From assembly GCA_031769625.1 (NCBI GenBank), contig JAUIMM010001264.1, positions 36,703 to 100,702 on the forward strand: DNA of 64,000 bases. The letters are read 5' to 3'. Below the pieces are notes generated by a model, which saw only the letters and a program-made list of their open reading frames with translations, was not told the DNA's origin and did no database searches. The DNA comes from Taudactylus pleione. Taxonomy: Eukaryota; Chordata; Amphibia; Anura; Myobatrachidae. The translations under genes were made by a program, and so were the position numbers. Every line of letters begins with the position of its first letter. Within the stretch, counting starts at the first letter, position 1. This document shows positions 36,701 through 51,100 of this stretch, piece by piece.

Positions 36701-39700
36701 AATGCATTTTGGCCTAAAACGTGCATTTGCTGTTTTCTCTTAAACACAACATGAGAGAAAAACCATTTCACATCACATTTGTGGGTCTTGGTCTTCAACA
36801 GATCTGGTGAAATTTTGAGCTGTCTGTGTTTGCTACAAGAGGAGATAACACAAAGTATGCGCTTTTGTTGTTTCCATTGTTTTCAATGCATATTGGCCTA
36901 AAACGTTCATTTGCTGTTTTCTCTTAAACGCAACATGGGAGTAAAACCATTTCACATCACATTTGTGGGTCTTGGTCTTCAACAGATCTGGTGAAATTTT
37001 GAGCTGTCTGTGTTTGCTACAAGAGGAGATAACACAAAGTATGCGCTTTTGTTATTTCCATTGCTTTCAATGCATTTTGGCCTAAAACGTGCATTTGCAG
37101 TTTTCACTTAAACACAACATGAGAGAAAAACCATTTCACATCACATTTGTGGGTCTTGGTCTTCAACACATCCAGTAAAATTTTGAACTGTCTGTGTATG
37201 GTACAAGAGGAGATAACACAAAGTATGTGCTTTTGTTGTTTCCATTGTTTTCAATGCATTTTGGTCTAAAACATTCATGTGCTGTTTTCTCTTAAACGCA
37301 ACATGGGAGAAAAACCATTTCACATCACATTTGTGGGTCTTGGTCTTCAACAGATCCGGTAAAATTTTGAGCTGTCTGTGTTTGCTACAAGAGGAGATAA
37401 CACAAAGTATGTGCTTTTGTTATTTCCATTGCTTTCAATGCATTTTGGCCTAAAACGTGCATTTGCAGTTTTCTCTTAAACGCAACATGGGAGAAAAACC
37501 ATTTCACATCACATTTGTGGGTCTTGGTCTTCAACAGATCCAGTGAAATTTTGAGCTGTCTGTGTTTGCTACAAGAGGAGATAACACAAAGTATGCGCTT
37601 TTGTTATTTCCATTGCTTTCAATGCATTTTGGCCTAAAACGTGCATTTGCAGTTTTCTCTTAAACACAACATGAGAGAAAAACCATTTCACATCACATTT
37701 GTGGGTCTTGGTCTTCAACACATCCAGTGAAATTTTGAGCTGTCTGTGTTTGCTACAAGAGGAGATAACACAAAGTATGCACTTTTGTTGTTTCCATTGT
37801 TTTCAATGCATTTTGGCCTAAAACGTTCATTTGCTGTTTTCTCTTAAACGCAACATGGGAGTAAAACCATTTCACATCACATTTGTGGGTCTTGGTCTTC
37901 AGCAGATCTTTTGAAATTTTGAGCTGTCTGTGTTTGCTACAAGAGGAGATAACACAAAGTATGCGCTTTTGTTATTTCCATTGCTTTCAATGAATTTTGG
38001 CCTAAAACGTCCTTTTGCAGTTTTCTCTTAAACACAACATGAGAGAAAAACCATTTCACATCACATTTGTGTGTCTTGGTCTTCAACACATCCAGTGAAA
38101 TTTTGAGCTGTCTGTGTTTGCTACAAGAGGAGATAACACAAAGTATGCGCTTTTGTTATTTCCATTGCTTTCAATGCATTTTGGCCTAAAACGTGCATTT
38201 GCAGTTTTCTCTTAAACACAACATGAGAGAAAAACCATTTCACATCACATTTGTGGGTCTTGGTCTTCAACACATCCAGTGAAATTTTGAGCTGTCTGTG
38301 TTTGCTACAAGAGGAGATAACACAAAGTATGCGCTTTTGTTGTTTCCATTGTTTTCAATGCATTTTGGCCTAAAACGTTCATTTGCTGTTTTCTCTTAAA
38401 CGCAACATGGGAGTAAAACCATTTCACATCACATTTGTGGGACTTGGTCTTCAACAGATCTGGTGAAATTTTGAGCTGTCTGTGTTTGCTACAAGAGGAG
38501 ATAACACAAAGTATGCGCTTTTGTTATTTCCATTGCTTTCAATGCATTTTGCCTAAAACGTGCATTTGCAGTTTTCTCTTAAACACAACATGAGAGAAAA
38601 ACCGTTTCACATCACATTTGTGGGTCTTCGTCTTCAACACATCCAGTGAAATTTTGAGCTGTCTGTGTTTGCTACAAGAGGAGATAACACAAAGTATGCG
38701 CTTTTGTTGTTTCCATTGTTTTCAATGCATTTTGGCCTAAAATGTGCATTTGCTGTTTTCTCTTAAACGCAATATGGGAGAAAAACCATTTCACATCACA
38801 TTTGTGGGTCTTGGTCTTCAACAGATCTGGTGAAATTTTGAGCTGTCTGTGTTTGCTACAAGAGGAGATAACACAAAGTATGCGCTTTTGTTGTTTCCAT
38901 TGTTTTCAATGCATTTTGGCCTAAAACGTTCATTTGCTGTTTGCTCTTAAACGCAATATGGGAGTAAAACCATTTCACATCACATTTGTGGGTCTTGGTC
39001 TTCAACAGATCTGGTGAAATTTTGAGCTGTCTGTGTTTGCTACAAGAGGAGATAACACAAAGTATGCACTTTTGTTATTTCCATTGCTTTCAATGCATTT
39101 TGGCCTAAAATGTCCATTTGCAGTTTTCTCTTAAACACAACATGAGAGAAAAACCATTTCACATCACATTTGTGGGTCTTGGTCTTCAACACATCCAGTG
39201 AAATTTTGAGCTGTCTGTGTTTGCTGCAAGAGGAGATAACACAAAGTATGCGCTTTTGTTGTTTCCATTGTTTTCAATGCATTTTGGCCTAAAACGTTCA
39301 TTTGCTGTTTTCTCTTAAACGCAACATGGGAGTAAAACCATTTCACATCACATTTGTGGGTCTTGGTCTTCAACAGATCTGGTGAAATTTTGAGCTGTCT
39401 GTGTTTGCTACAAGAGGAGATAACACAAAGTATGCGCTTTTGTTATTTCCATTGCTTTCAATGCATTTTGGCCTAAAACGTGCATTTGCTGTTTTCTCTT
39501 AAACACAACATGAGAGAAAAACCATTTCACATCACATTTGTGGGTCTTGGTCTTCAACACATCCAGTGAAATTTTGAGCTGTCTGTGTTTGCTACAAGAG
39601 GAGATAACACAAAGTATGTGCTTTTGTTGTTTCCATTGTTTTCAATGCATTTTGGTCTAAAACATTCATGTGCTGTTTTCTCTTAAACGCAACATGGGAG

Positions 39701-42150
39701 AAAAACCATTTCACATCACATTTGTGGGTCTTGGTCTTCAACAGATCCGGTGAAATTTTGAGCTGTCTGTGTTTGCTACAAGAGGAGATAACACAAAGTA
39801 TGCGCTTTTGTTATTTCCATTGCTTTCAATGCATTTTGGCCTAAAACGTGCATTTGCAGTTTTCTCTTAAACACAACATGAGAGAAAAACCATTTCACAT
39901 CACATTTGTGGGTCTTGGTCTTCAACACATCCAGTGAAATTTTGAGCTGTCTGTGTTTGCTACAAGAGGAGATAACACAAAGTATGCACTTTTGTTGTTT
40001 CCATTGTTTTCAATGCATTTTGGCCTAAAACGTTCATTTGCTGTTTTCTCTTAAACGCAACATGGGAGTAAAACCATTTCACATCACATTTGTGGGTCTT
40101 GGTCTTCAGCAGATCTTTTGAAATTTTGAGCTGTCTGTGTTTGCTACAAGAGGAGATAACACAAAGTATGTGCTTTTGTTATTTCCATTGCTTTCAATGC
40201 ATTTTGGCCTAAAACGTCCTTTTGCAGTTTTCTCTTAAACACAACATGAGAGAAAAACCATTTCACATCACATTTGTGTGTCTTGGTCTTCAACACATCC
40301 AGTGAAATTTTGAGCTGTCTGTGTTTGCTACAAGAGGAGATAACACAAAGTATGCGCTTTTGTTATTTCCATTGCTTTCAATGCATTTTGGCCTAAAACG
40401 TGCATTTGCAGTTTTCTCTTAAACACAACATGAGAGAAAAACCATTTCACATCACATTTGTGGGTCTTGGTCTTCAACACATCCAGTGAAATTTTGAGCT
40501 GTCTGTGTTTGCTACAAGAGGAGATAACACAAAGTATGCGCTTTTGTTGTTTCCATTGTTTTCAATGCATTTTGGCCTAAAACGTTCATTTGCTGTTTTC
40601 TCTTAAACGCAACATGGGAGTAAAACCATTTCACATCACATTTGTGGGACTTGGTCTTCAACAGATCTGGTGAAATTTTGAGCTGTCTGTGTTTGCTACA
40701 AGAGGAGATAACACAAAGTATGCGCTTTTGTTATTTCCATTGCTTTCAATGCATTTTGGCCTAAAACGTGCATTTGCAGTTTTCTCTTAAACACAACATG
40801 AGAGAAAAACCATTTCACATCACATTTGTGGGTCTTCGTCTTCAACACATCCAGTGAAATTTTGAGCTGTCTGTGTTTGCTACAAGAGGAGATAACACAA
40901 AGTATGCGCTTTTGTTGTTTCCATTGTTTTCAATGCATTTTGGCCTAAAATGTGCATTTGCTGTTTTCTCTTAAACGCAATATGGGAGAAAAACCATTTC
41001 ACATCACATTTGTGGGTCTTGGTCTTCAACAGATCTGGTGAAATTTTGAGCTGTCTGTGTTTGCTACAAGAGGAGATAACACAAAGTATGCGCTTTTGTT
41101 GTTTCCATTGTTTTCAATGCATTTTGGCCTAAAACGTTCATTTGCTGTTTGCTCTTAAACGCAATATGGGAGTAAAACCATTTCACATCACATTTGTGGG
41201 TCTTGGTCTTCAACAGATCTGGTGAAATTTTGAGCTGTCTGTGTTTGCTACAAGAGGAGATAACACAAAGTATGCACTTTTGTTATTTCCATTGCTTTCA
41301 ATGCATTTTGGCCTAAAATGTCCATTTGCAGTTTTCTCTTAAACACAACATGAGAGAAAAACCATTTCACATCACATTTGTGGGTCTTGGTCTTCAACAC
41401 ATCCAGTGAAATTTTGAGCTGTCTGTGTTTGCTGCAAGAGGAGATAACACAAAGTATGCGCTTTTGTTGTTTCCATTGTTTTCAATGCATTTTGGCCTAA
41501 AACGTTCATTTGCTGTTTTCTCTTAAACGCAACATGGGAGTAAAACCATTTCACATCACATTTGTGGGTCTTGGTCTTCAACAGATCTGGTGAAATTTTG
41601 AGCTGTCTGTGTTTGCTACAAGAGGAGATAACACAAAGTATGCACTTTTGTTATTTCCATTGCTTTCAATGCATTTTGGCCTAAAACGTGCATTTGCTGT
41701 TTTCTCTTAAACACAACATGAGAGAAAAACCATTTCACATCACATTTGTGGGTCTTGGTCTTCAACAGATCTGGTGAAATTTTGAGCTGTCTGTGTTTGC
41801 TACAAGAGGAGATAACACAAAGTATGCGCTTTTGTTGTTTCCATTGTTTTCAATGCATATTGGCCTAAAACGTTCATTTGCTGTTTTCTCTTAAACGCAA
41901 CATGGGAGTAAAACCATTTCACATCACATTTGTGGGTCTTGGTCTTCAACAGATCTGGTGAAATTTTGAGCTGTCTGTGTTTGCTACAAGAGGAGATAAC
42001 ACAAAGTATGCGCTTTTGTTATTTCCATTGCTTTCAATGCATTTTGGCCTAAAACGTGCATTTGCAGTTTTCACTTAAACACAACATGAGAGAAAAACCA
42101 TTTCACATCACATTTGTGGGTCTTGGTCTTCAACACATCCAGTAAAATTT
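21711..42150. repeat. 184-bp satellite, middle segment with 2.2-2.8-kb higher-order units
   Basis: Continuation of the A/B satellite. The marker GTTTGCTCTTAAACGCAATA (TTTGCTC instead of TTTTCTC) occurs at 24,039, 26,798, 29,005, 31,580, 33,788, 36,180, 38,939 and 41,147. The spacings are 2759, 2207, 2575, 2208, 2392, 2759 and 2208 bp, i.e. 12 to 15 monomers. The series 2759-2207/8 occurs twice, 12,141 bp apart (24,039 against 36,180), which points to a duplicated 12-kb block. One monomer type is 183 bp through loss of a G (TTTTGCCTAAAAC, near 23,649, 26,409, 28,615, 31,190 and 38,549). No gene is visible. Confidence 0.95.
25000..25209. repeat. Hybrid satellite monomer at an unequal-crossover junction
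   Basis: The left part matches the monomer at 7360-7420 (TGTGTGTCTTGG, then TGTATGGTACAAGAGGAGAT). The right part switches to the monomer near 7790-7850 (AACACAAAGTATGTGC, CATTCATGTGCTG). Two monomers present at 7.4-7.8 kb are missing at the switch. The same type of join recurs at about 37,190-37,280. Confidence 0.75.
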
Positions 42151-45100
42151 TGAGCTGTCTGTGTTTGGTACAAGAGGAGATATCACAATGTATGTGCTTT
42201 TGTTGTTCCATTGCTTTCAATGCATTTTGGCCTAAAACATGCATTTGCTGTTTTCTCTTAAACGCAACATGGGAGAAAAACCATTTCACATCACATTTGT
42301 GGGTCTTGGTCTTCAACAGATCAGGTGAAATTTTGAGCTGTCTGTGTTTGCTACAAGAGGAGATAACACAAAGTATGCGCTTTTGTTATTTCCATTGCTT
42401 TCAATGCATTTTGGCCTAAAACGTCCTTTTGCAGTTTTCTCTTAAACACAACATGAGAGAAAAAACCATTTCACATCACATTTGTGGGTCTTGGTCTTCA
42501 ACACATCCAGTGAAATTTTGAGCTGTCTGTGTTTGCTACAAGAGGAGATAACACAAAGTATGCGCTTTTGTTGTTTCCATTGTTTTCAATGCATATTGGC
42601 CTAAAACGTTCATTTGCTGTTTTCTCTTAAACGCAACATGGGAGTAAAACCATTTCACATCACATTTGTGGGTCTTGGTCTTCAACAGATCTGGTGAAAT
42701 TTTGAGCTGTCTGTGTTTGCTACAAGAGGAGATAACACAAAGTATGCGCTTTTGTTATTTCCATTGCTTTCAATGCATTTTGGCCTAAAACGTGCATTTG
42801 CAGTTTTCTCTTAAACACAACATGAGAGAAAAACCATTTTACATCACTTTTGTGGGTCTTGGTCTTCAACACATCCAATGAAATTTTGAGCTGTCTGTGT
42901 TTGCTACAAGAGGAGATAACACAAAGTATGCGCTTTTGTTGTTTCCATTGTTTTCAATGCATTTTGGCCTAAAACGTTCATTTGCTGTTTTCTCTTAAAC
43001 GCAACATGGGAGTAAAACCATTTCACATCACATTTGTGGGTCTTGGTCTTCAACAGATCTGGTGAAATTTTGAGCTGTCTGTGTTTGCTACAAGAGGAGA
43101 TAACACAAAGTATGTGCTTTTGTTATTTCCATTGCTTTCAATGCATTTTTGCCTAAAACATGCATTTGCAGTTTTCTCTTAAACACAACATGAGAGAAAT
43201 ACCATTTCACATCACATTTGTGGGTCTTGGTCTTCAACAGATCTGGTGAAATTTTGAGCTGTCTGTGTTTGCTACAAGAGGAGATAACACAAAGTATGCG
43301 CTTTTGTTATTTCCATTGCTTTCAATGCATTTTGGCCTAAAACGTGCATTTGCTGTTTTCTCTTAAACACAACATGAGAGAAAAACCATTTCACATCACA
43401 TTTGTGGGTCTTGGTCTTCAACACATCCAGTGAAATTTTGAGCTGTCTGTGTTTGGTACAAGAGGAGATATCACAATGTATGCGCTTTTGTTGTTCCATT
43501 GCTTTCAATGCATTTTGGCCTAAAACATGCATTTGCTGTTTTCTCTTAAACGCAACATGGGAGAAAAACCATTTCACATCACATTTGTGGGTCTTGGTCT
43601 TCAACAGATCAGGTGAAATTTTGAGCTGTGTGTGTTTGCTACAAGAGGAGATAACACAAAGTATGCGCTTTTGTTGTTTCCATTGTTTTCAATGCATTTT
43701 GGCCTAAAATGTGCATATGCTGTTTTCTCTTAAACGCAATATGGGAGAAAAACCATTTCACATCACATTTGTGGGTCTTGGTCTTCAACACATCCAGTGA
43801 AATTTTGAGCTGTCTGTGTTTGCTACAAGAGGAGATAACACAAAGTATGCGCTTTTGTTATTTCCATTGCTGTCAATGCATTTTTGCCTAAAACATGCAT
43901 TTGCAGTTTTCTCTTAAACACAACATGAGAGAAAAACCATTTCACATCACATTTGTGGGTCTTGGTCTTCAACAGATCTGGTGAAATTTTGAGCTGTCTG
44001 TGTTTGCTACAAGAGGAGATAACACAAAGTATGCGCTTTTGTTATTTCCATTGCTTTCAATGCATTTTGGCCTAAAACGTGCATTTGCTGTTTTCTCTTA
44101 AACACAACATGAGAGAAAAACCATTTCACATCACATTTGTGGGTCTTGGTCTTCAACACATCCAGTGAAATTTTGAGCTGTCTGTGTTTGGTACAAGAGG
44201 AGATATCACAATGTATGCGCTTTTGTTGTTCCATTGCTTTCAATGCATTTTGGCCTAAAACATGCATTTGCTGTTTTCTCTTAAACGCAACATGGGAGAA
44301 AAACCATTTGACATCACATTTGTGGGTCTTGGTCTTCAACAGATCAGGTGAAATTTTGAGCTGTCTGTGTTTGCTACAAGAGGAGATAACACAAAGTATG
44401 CGCTTTTGTTGTTTCCATTGTTTTCAATGCATTTTGGCCTAAAATGTGCATTTGCTGTTTTCTCTTAAACGCAATATGGGAGAAAAACCATTTCACATCA
44501 CATTTGTGGGTCTTGGTCTTCAACACATCCAGTGAAATTTTGAGCTGTCTGTGTTTGCTACAAGAGGAGATAACACAAAGTATGCGCTTTTGTTGTTTCC
44601 ATTGTTTTCAATGCATTTTGGCCTAAAACGTTAATTTGCTGTTTTCTCTTAAACGCAACATGGGAGTAAAACCATTTCACATCAAATTTGTGGGTCTTGG
44701 TCTTCAACAGATCTGGTGAAATTTTGAGCTGTCTGTGTTTGCTACAAGAGGAGATAACACAAAGTATGCGCTTTTGTTATTTCCATTGCTTTCAATGCAT
44801 TTTGGCCTAAAACGTCCATTTGCAGTTTTCTCTTAAACACAACATGAGAGAAAAACCATTTCACATCACATTTGTGGGTCTTGGTCTTCAACACATCCAG
44901 TGAAATTTTGAGCTGTCTGTGTTTGCTGCAAGAGGAGATAACACAAAGTATGCGCTTTTGTTGTTTCCATTGTTTTCAATGCATTTTGGCCTAAAACGTT
45001 CATTTGCTGTTTTCTCTTAAACGCAACATGGGAGTAAAACCATTTCACATCACATTTGTGGGTCTTGGTCTTCAACAGATCTTTTGAAATTTTGAGCTGT

Positions 45101-48100
45101 CTGTGTTTGCTACAAGAGGAGATAACACAAAGTATGCGCTTTTGTTATTTCCATTGCTTTCAATGCATTTTGGCCTAAAACGTGCATTTGCTGTTTTCTC
45201 TTAAACACAACATGAGAGAAAAACCATTTCACATCACATTTGTGGGTCTTGGTCTTCAACACATCCAGTGAAATTTTGAGCTGTCTGTGTTTGGTACAAG
45301 AGGAGATATCACAATGTATGCGCTTTTGTTGTTCCATTGCTTTCAATGCATTTTGGCCTAAAACATGCATTTGCTGTTTTCTCTTAAACGCAACATGGGA
45401 GAAAAACCATTTCACATCACATTTGTGGGTCTTGGTCTTCAACAGATCTGGTGAAATTTTGAGCTGTCTGTGTTTGCTACAAGAGGAGATAACACAAAGT
45501 ATGTGCTTTTGTTATTTCCATTGCTTTCAATGCATTTTGGCCTAAAACGAGCATTTGCAGTTTTCTCTTAAACGCAACATGGGAGAAAAACCATTTCACA
45601 ACACATTTGTGGGTCTTGGTCTTCAACAGATCCAGTGAAATTTTGAACTGTCTGTGTTTGCTACAAGAGGAGATAACACAAAGTATGCGCTTTTGTTATT
45701 TCCATTGCTTTCAATGCATTTTTGCCTAAAACATGCATTTGCAGTTTTCTCTTAAACACAACATGAGAGAAAAACCATTTCACATCACATTTGTGGGTCT
45801 TGGTCTTCAACAGATCTGGTGAAATTTTGAGCTGTCTGTGTTTGCTACAAGAGGAGATAACACAAAGTATGCGCTTTTGTTATTTCCATTGCTTTCAATG
45901 CATTTTGGCCTAAAACGTGCATTTGCTGTTTTCTCTTAAACACAACATGAGAGAAAAACCATTTCACATCACATTTGTGGGTCTTGGTCTTCAACACATC
46001 CAGTGAAATTTTGAGCTGTCTGTGTTTGGTACAAGAGGAGATATCACAATGTATGCGCTTTTGTTGTTCCATTGCTTTCAATGCATTTTGGCCTAAAACA
46101 TGCATTTGCTGTTTTCTCTTAAACGCAACATGGGAGAAAAACCATTTCACATCACATTTGTGGGTCTTGGTCTTCAACAGATCAGGTGAAATTTTGAGCT
46201 GTCTGTGTTTGCTACAAGAGGAGATAACACAAAGTATGCGCTTTTGTTGTTTCCATTGTTTTCAATGCATTTTGGCCTAAAACATGCATTTGCTGTTTTC
46301 TCTTAAACGCAATATGGGAGAAAAACCATTTCACATCACATTTGTGGGTCTTGGTCTTCAACACATCCAGTGAAATTTTGAGCTGTCTGTGCTTGCTACA
46401 AGAGGAGATAACACAAAGTATGCGCTTTTGTTGTTTCCATTGTTATCAATGCATTTTGGCCTAAAACGTTCATTTGCTGTTTTCTCTTAAACGCAACATG
46501 GGAGTAAAACCATTTCACATCAAATTTGTGGGTCTTGGTCTTCAACAGATCTGGTGAAATTTTGAGCTGTCTGTGTTTGCTACAAGAGGAGATAACACAA
46601 AGTATGCGCTTTTGTTGTTTCCATTGTTTTCAATGCATTTTGGCCTAAAATGTGCATTTGCTGTTTTCTCTTAAACGCAACAAGGGAGAAAAAACCATTT
46701 CACATCACATTTGTGGGTCTTGGTCTTCAACAGATCCAGTGAAATTTTGAACTGTCTGTGTTTGCTACAAGAGGAGATAACACAAAGTATGCGCTTTTGT
46801 TATTTCCATTGCTTTCAATGCATTTTTGCCTAAAACATGCATTTGCAGTTTTCTCTTAAACACAACATGAGAGAAAAACCATTTCACATCACATTTGTGG
46901 GTCTTGGTCTTCAACAGATCTGGTGAAATTTTGAGCTGTCTGTGTTTGCTACAAGAGGAGATAACACAAAGTATGCGCTTTTGTTATTTCCATTGCTTTC
47001 AATGCATTTTGGCCTAAAACGTGCATTTGCTGTTTTCTCTTAAACACAACATGAGAGAAAAACCATTTCACATCACATTTGTGGGTCTTGGTCTTCAACA
47101 CATCCAGTGAAATTTTGAGCTGTCTGTGTTTGGTACAAGAGGAGATATCACAATGTATGCGCTTTTGTTGTTCCATTGCTTTCAATGCATTTTGGCCTAA
47201 AACATGCATTTGCTGTTTTCTCTTAAACACAACATGGGAGAAAAACCATTTTACATCACATTTGTGGGTCTTGGTCTTCAACAGATCAGGTGAAATTTTG
47301 AGCTGTCTGTGTTTGCTACAAGAGGAGATAACACAAAGTATGCGCTTTTGTTGTTTCCATTGTTTTCAATGCATTTTGGCCTAAAATGTGCATTTGCTGT
47401 TTTCTCTTAAACGCAATATGGGAGAAAAACCATTTCACATCACATTTGTGGGTCTTGGTCTTCAACACATCCAGTGAAATTTTGAGCTGTCTGTGTTTGC
47501 TACAAGAGGAGATAACACAAAGTATGCGCTTTTGTTGTTTCCATTGTTTTCAATGCATTTTGGCCTAAAACGTTCATTTGCTGTTTTCTCTTAAACGCAA
47601 CATGGGAGTAAAACCATTTCACATCAAATTTGTGGGTCTTGGTCTTCAACAGATCTGGTGAAATTTTGAGCTGTCTGTGTTTGCTACAAGAGGAGATAAC
47701 ACAAAGTATGCGCTTTTGTTATTTCCATTGCTTTCAATGCATTTTGGCCTAAAACGTCCATTTGCAGTTTTCTCTTAAACACAACATGAGAGAAAAACCA
47801 TTTCACATCACATTTGTGGGTCTTGGTCTTCAACACATCCAGTGAAATTTTGAGCTGTCTGTGTTTGCTGCAAGAGGAGATAACACAAAGTATGCGCTTT
47901 TGTTGTTTCCATTGTTTTCAATGCATTTTGGCCTAAAACGTTCATATGCTGTTTTCTCTTAAACGCAACATGGGAGTAAAACCATTTCACATCACATTTG
48001 TGGGTCTTGGTCTTCAACAGATCTTTTGAAATTTTGAGCTGTCTGTGTTTGCTACAAGAGGAGATAACACAAAGTATGCGCTTTTGTTATTTCCATTGCT

Positions 48101-51100
48101 TTCAATGCATTTTGGCCTAAAACGTGCATTTGCTGTTTTCTCTTAAACACAACATGAGAGAAAAACCATTTCACATCACATTTGTGGGTCTTGGTCTTCA
48201 ACACATCCAGTGAAATTTTGAGCTGTCTGTGTTTGGTACAAGAGGAGATATCACAATGTATGCGCTTTTGTTGTTCCATTGCTTTCAATGCATTTTGGCC
48301 TAAAACATGCATTTGCTGTTTTCTCTTAAACGCAACATGGGAGAAAAACCATTTCACATCACATTTGTGGGTCTTGGTCTTCAACACATCCAGTGAAATT
48401 TTGAGCTGTCTGTGCTTGCTACAAGAGGAGATAACACAAAGTATGCGCTTTTGTTGTTTCCATTGTTATCAATGCATTTTGGCCTAAAACGTTCATTTGC
48501 TGTTTTCTCTTAAACGCAACATGGGAGTAAAACCATTTCACATCAAATTTGTGGGTCTTGGTCTTCAACAGATCTGGTGAAATTTTGAGCTGTCTGTGTT
48601 TGCTACAAGAGGAGATAACACAAAGTATGCGCTTTTGTTGTTTCCATTGTTTTCAATGCATTTTGGCCTAAAATGTGCATTTGCTGTTTTCTCTTAAACG
48701 CAACAAGGGAGAAAAACCATTTCACATCACATTTGTGGGTCTTGGTCTTCAACAGATCCAGTGAAATTTTGAACTGTCTGTGTTTGCTACAAGAGGAGAT
48801 AACACAAAGTATGCGCTTTTGTTATTTCCATTGCTTTCAATGCATTTTTGCCTAAAACATGCATTTGCAGTTTTCTCTTAAACACAACATGAGAGAAAAA
48901 CCATTTCACATCACATTTGTGGGTCTTGGTCTTCAACAGATCTGGTGAAATTTTGAGCTGTCTGTGTTTGCTACAAGAGGAGATAACACAAAGTATGCGC
49001 TTTTGTTATTTCCATTGCTTTCAATGCATTTTGGCCTAAAACGTGCATTTGCTGTTTTCTCTTAAACACAACATGAGAGAAAAACCATTTCACATCACAT
49101 TTGTGGGTCTTGGTCTTCAACACATCCAGTGAAATTTTGAGCTGTCTGTGTTTGGTACAAGAGGAGATATCACAATGTATGCGCTTTTGTTGTTCCATTG
49201 CTTTCAATGCATTTTGGCCTAAAACATGCATTTGCTGTTTTCTCTTAAACGCAACATGGGAGAAAAACCATTTTACATCACATTTGTGGGTCTTGGTCTT
49301 CAACAGATCAGGTGAAATTTTGAGCTGTCTGTGTTTGCTACAAGAGGAGATAACACAAAGTATGCGCTTTTGTTGTTTCCATTGTTTTCAATGCATTTTG
49401 GCCTAAAATGTGCATTTGCTGTTTTCTCTTAAACGCAATATGGGAGAAAAACCATTTCACATCACATTTGTGGGTCTTGGTCTTCAACACATCCAGTGAA
49501 ATTTTGAGCTGTCTGTGTTTGCTACAAGAGGAGATAACACAAAGTATGCGCTTTTGTTGTTTCCATTGTTTTCAATGCATTTTGGCCTAAAACGTTCATT
49601 TGCTGTTTTCTCTTAAACGCAACATGGGAGTAAAACCATTTCACATCAAATTTGTGGGTCTTGGTCTTCAACAGATCTGGTGAAATTTTGAGCTGTCTGT
49701 GTTTGCTACAAGAGGAGATAACACAAAGTATGCGCTTTTGTTATTTCCATTGCTTTCAATGCATTTTGGCCTAAAACGTCCATTTGCAGTTTTCTCTTAA
49801 ACACAACATGAGAGAAAAACCATTTCACATCACATTTGTGGGTCTTGGTCTTCAACACATCCAGTGAAATTTTGAGCTGTCTGTGTTTGCTGCAAGAGGA
49901 GATAACACAAAGTATGCGCTTTTGTTGTTTCCATTGTTTTCAATGCATTTTGGCCTAAAACGTTCATATGCTGTTTTCTCTTAAACGCAACATGGGAGTA
50001 AAACCATTTCACATCACATTTGTGGGTCTTGGTCTTCAACAGATCTTTTGAAATTTTGAGCTGTCTGTGTTTGCTACAAGAGGAGATAACACAAAGTATG
50101 CGCTTTTGTTATTTCCATTGCTTTCAATGCATTTTGGCCTAAAACGTGCATTTGCTGTTTTCTCTTAAACACAACATGAGAGAAAAACCATTTCACATCA
50201 CATTTGTGGGTCTTGGTCTTCAACACATCCAGTGAAATTTTGAGCTGTCTGTGTTTGGTACAAGAGGAGATATCACAATGTATGCGCTTTTGTTGTTCCA
50301 TTGCTTTCAATGCATTTTGGCCTAAAACATGCATTTGCTGTTTTCTCTTAAACGCAACATGGGAGAAAAACCATTTCACATCACATTTGTGGGTCTTGGT
50401 CTTCAACAGATCAGGTGAAATTTTGAGCTGTCTGTGTTTGCTACAAGAGGAGATAACACAAAGTATGCGCTTTTGTTGTTTCCATTGTTTTCAATGCATT
50501 TTGGCCTAAAATGTGCATTTGCTGTTTTCTCTTAAACGCAATATGGGAGAAAAACCATTTCACATCACATTTGTGGGTCTTGGTCTTCAACACATCCAGT
50601 GAAATTTTGAGCTGTCTGTGTTTGCTACAAGAGGAGATAACACAAAGTATGCGCTTTTGTTGTTTCCATTGTTTTCAATGCATTTTGGCCTAAAACGTTC
50701 ATTTGCTGTTTTCTCTTAAACGCAACATGGGAGTAAAACCATTTCACATCAAATTTGTGGGTCTTGGTCTTCAACAGATCTGGTGAAATTTTGAGCTGTC
50801 TGTGTTTGCTACAAGAGGAGATAACACAAAGTATGCGCTTTTGTTGTTTCCATTGTTTTCAATGCATTTTGTCCTAAAATGTGCATTTGCTGTTTTCTCT
50901 TAAACGCAACATGGGAGAAAAACCATTTCACATCACATTTGTGGGTCTTGGTCTTCAACAGATCCAGTGAAATTTTGAACTGTCTGTGTTTGCTACAAGA
51001 GGAGATAACACAAAGTATGCGCTTTTGTTATTTCCATTGCTGTCAATGCATTTTTGCCTAAAACATGCATTTGCAGTTTTCTCTTAAACACAACATGAGA

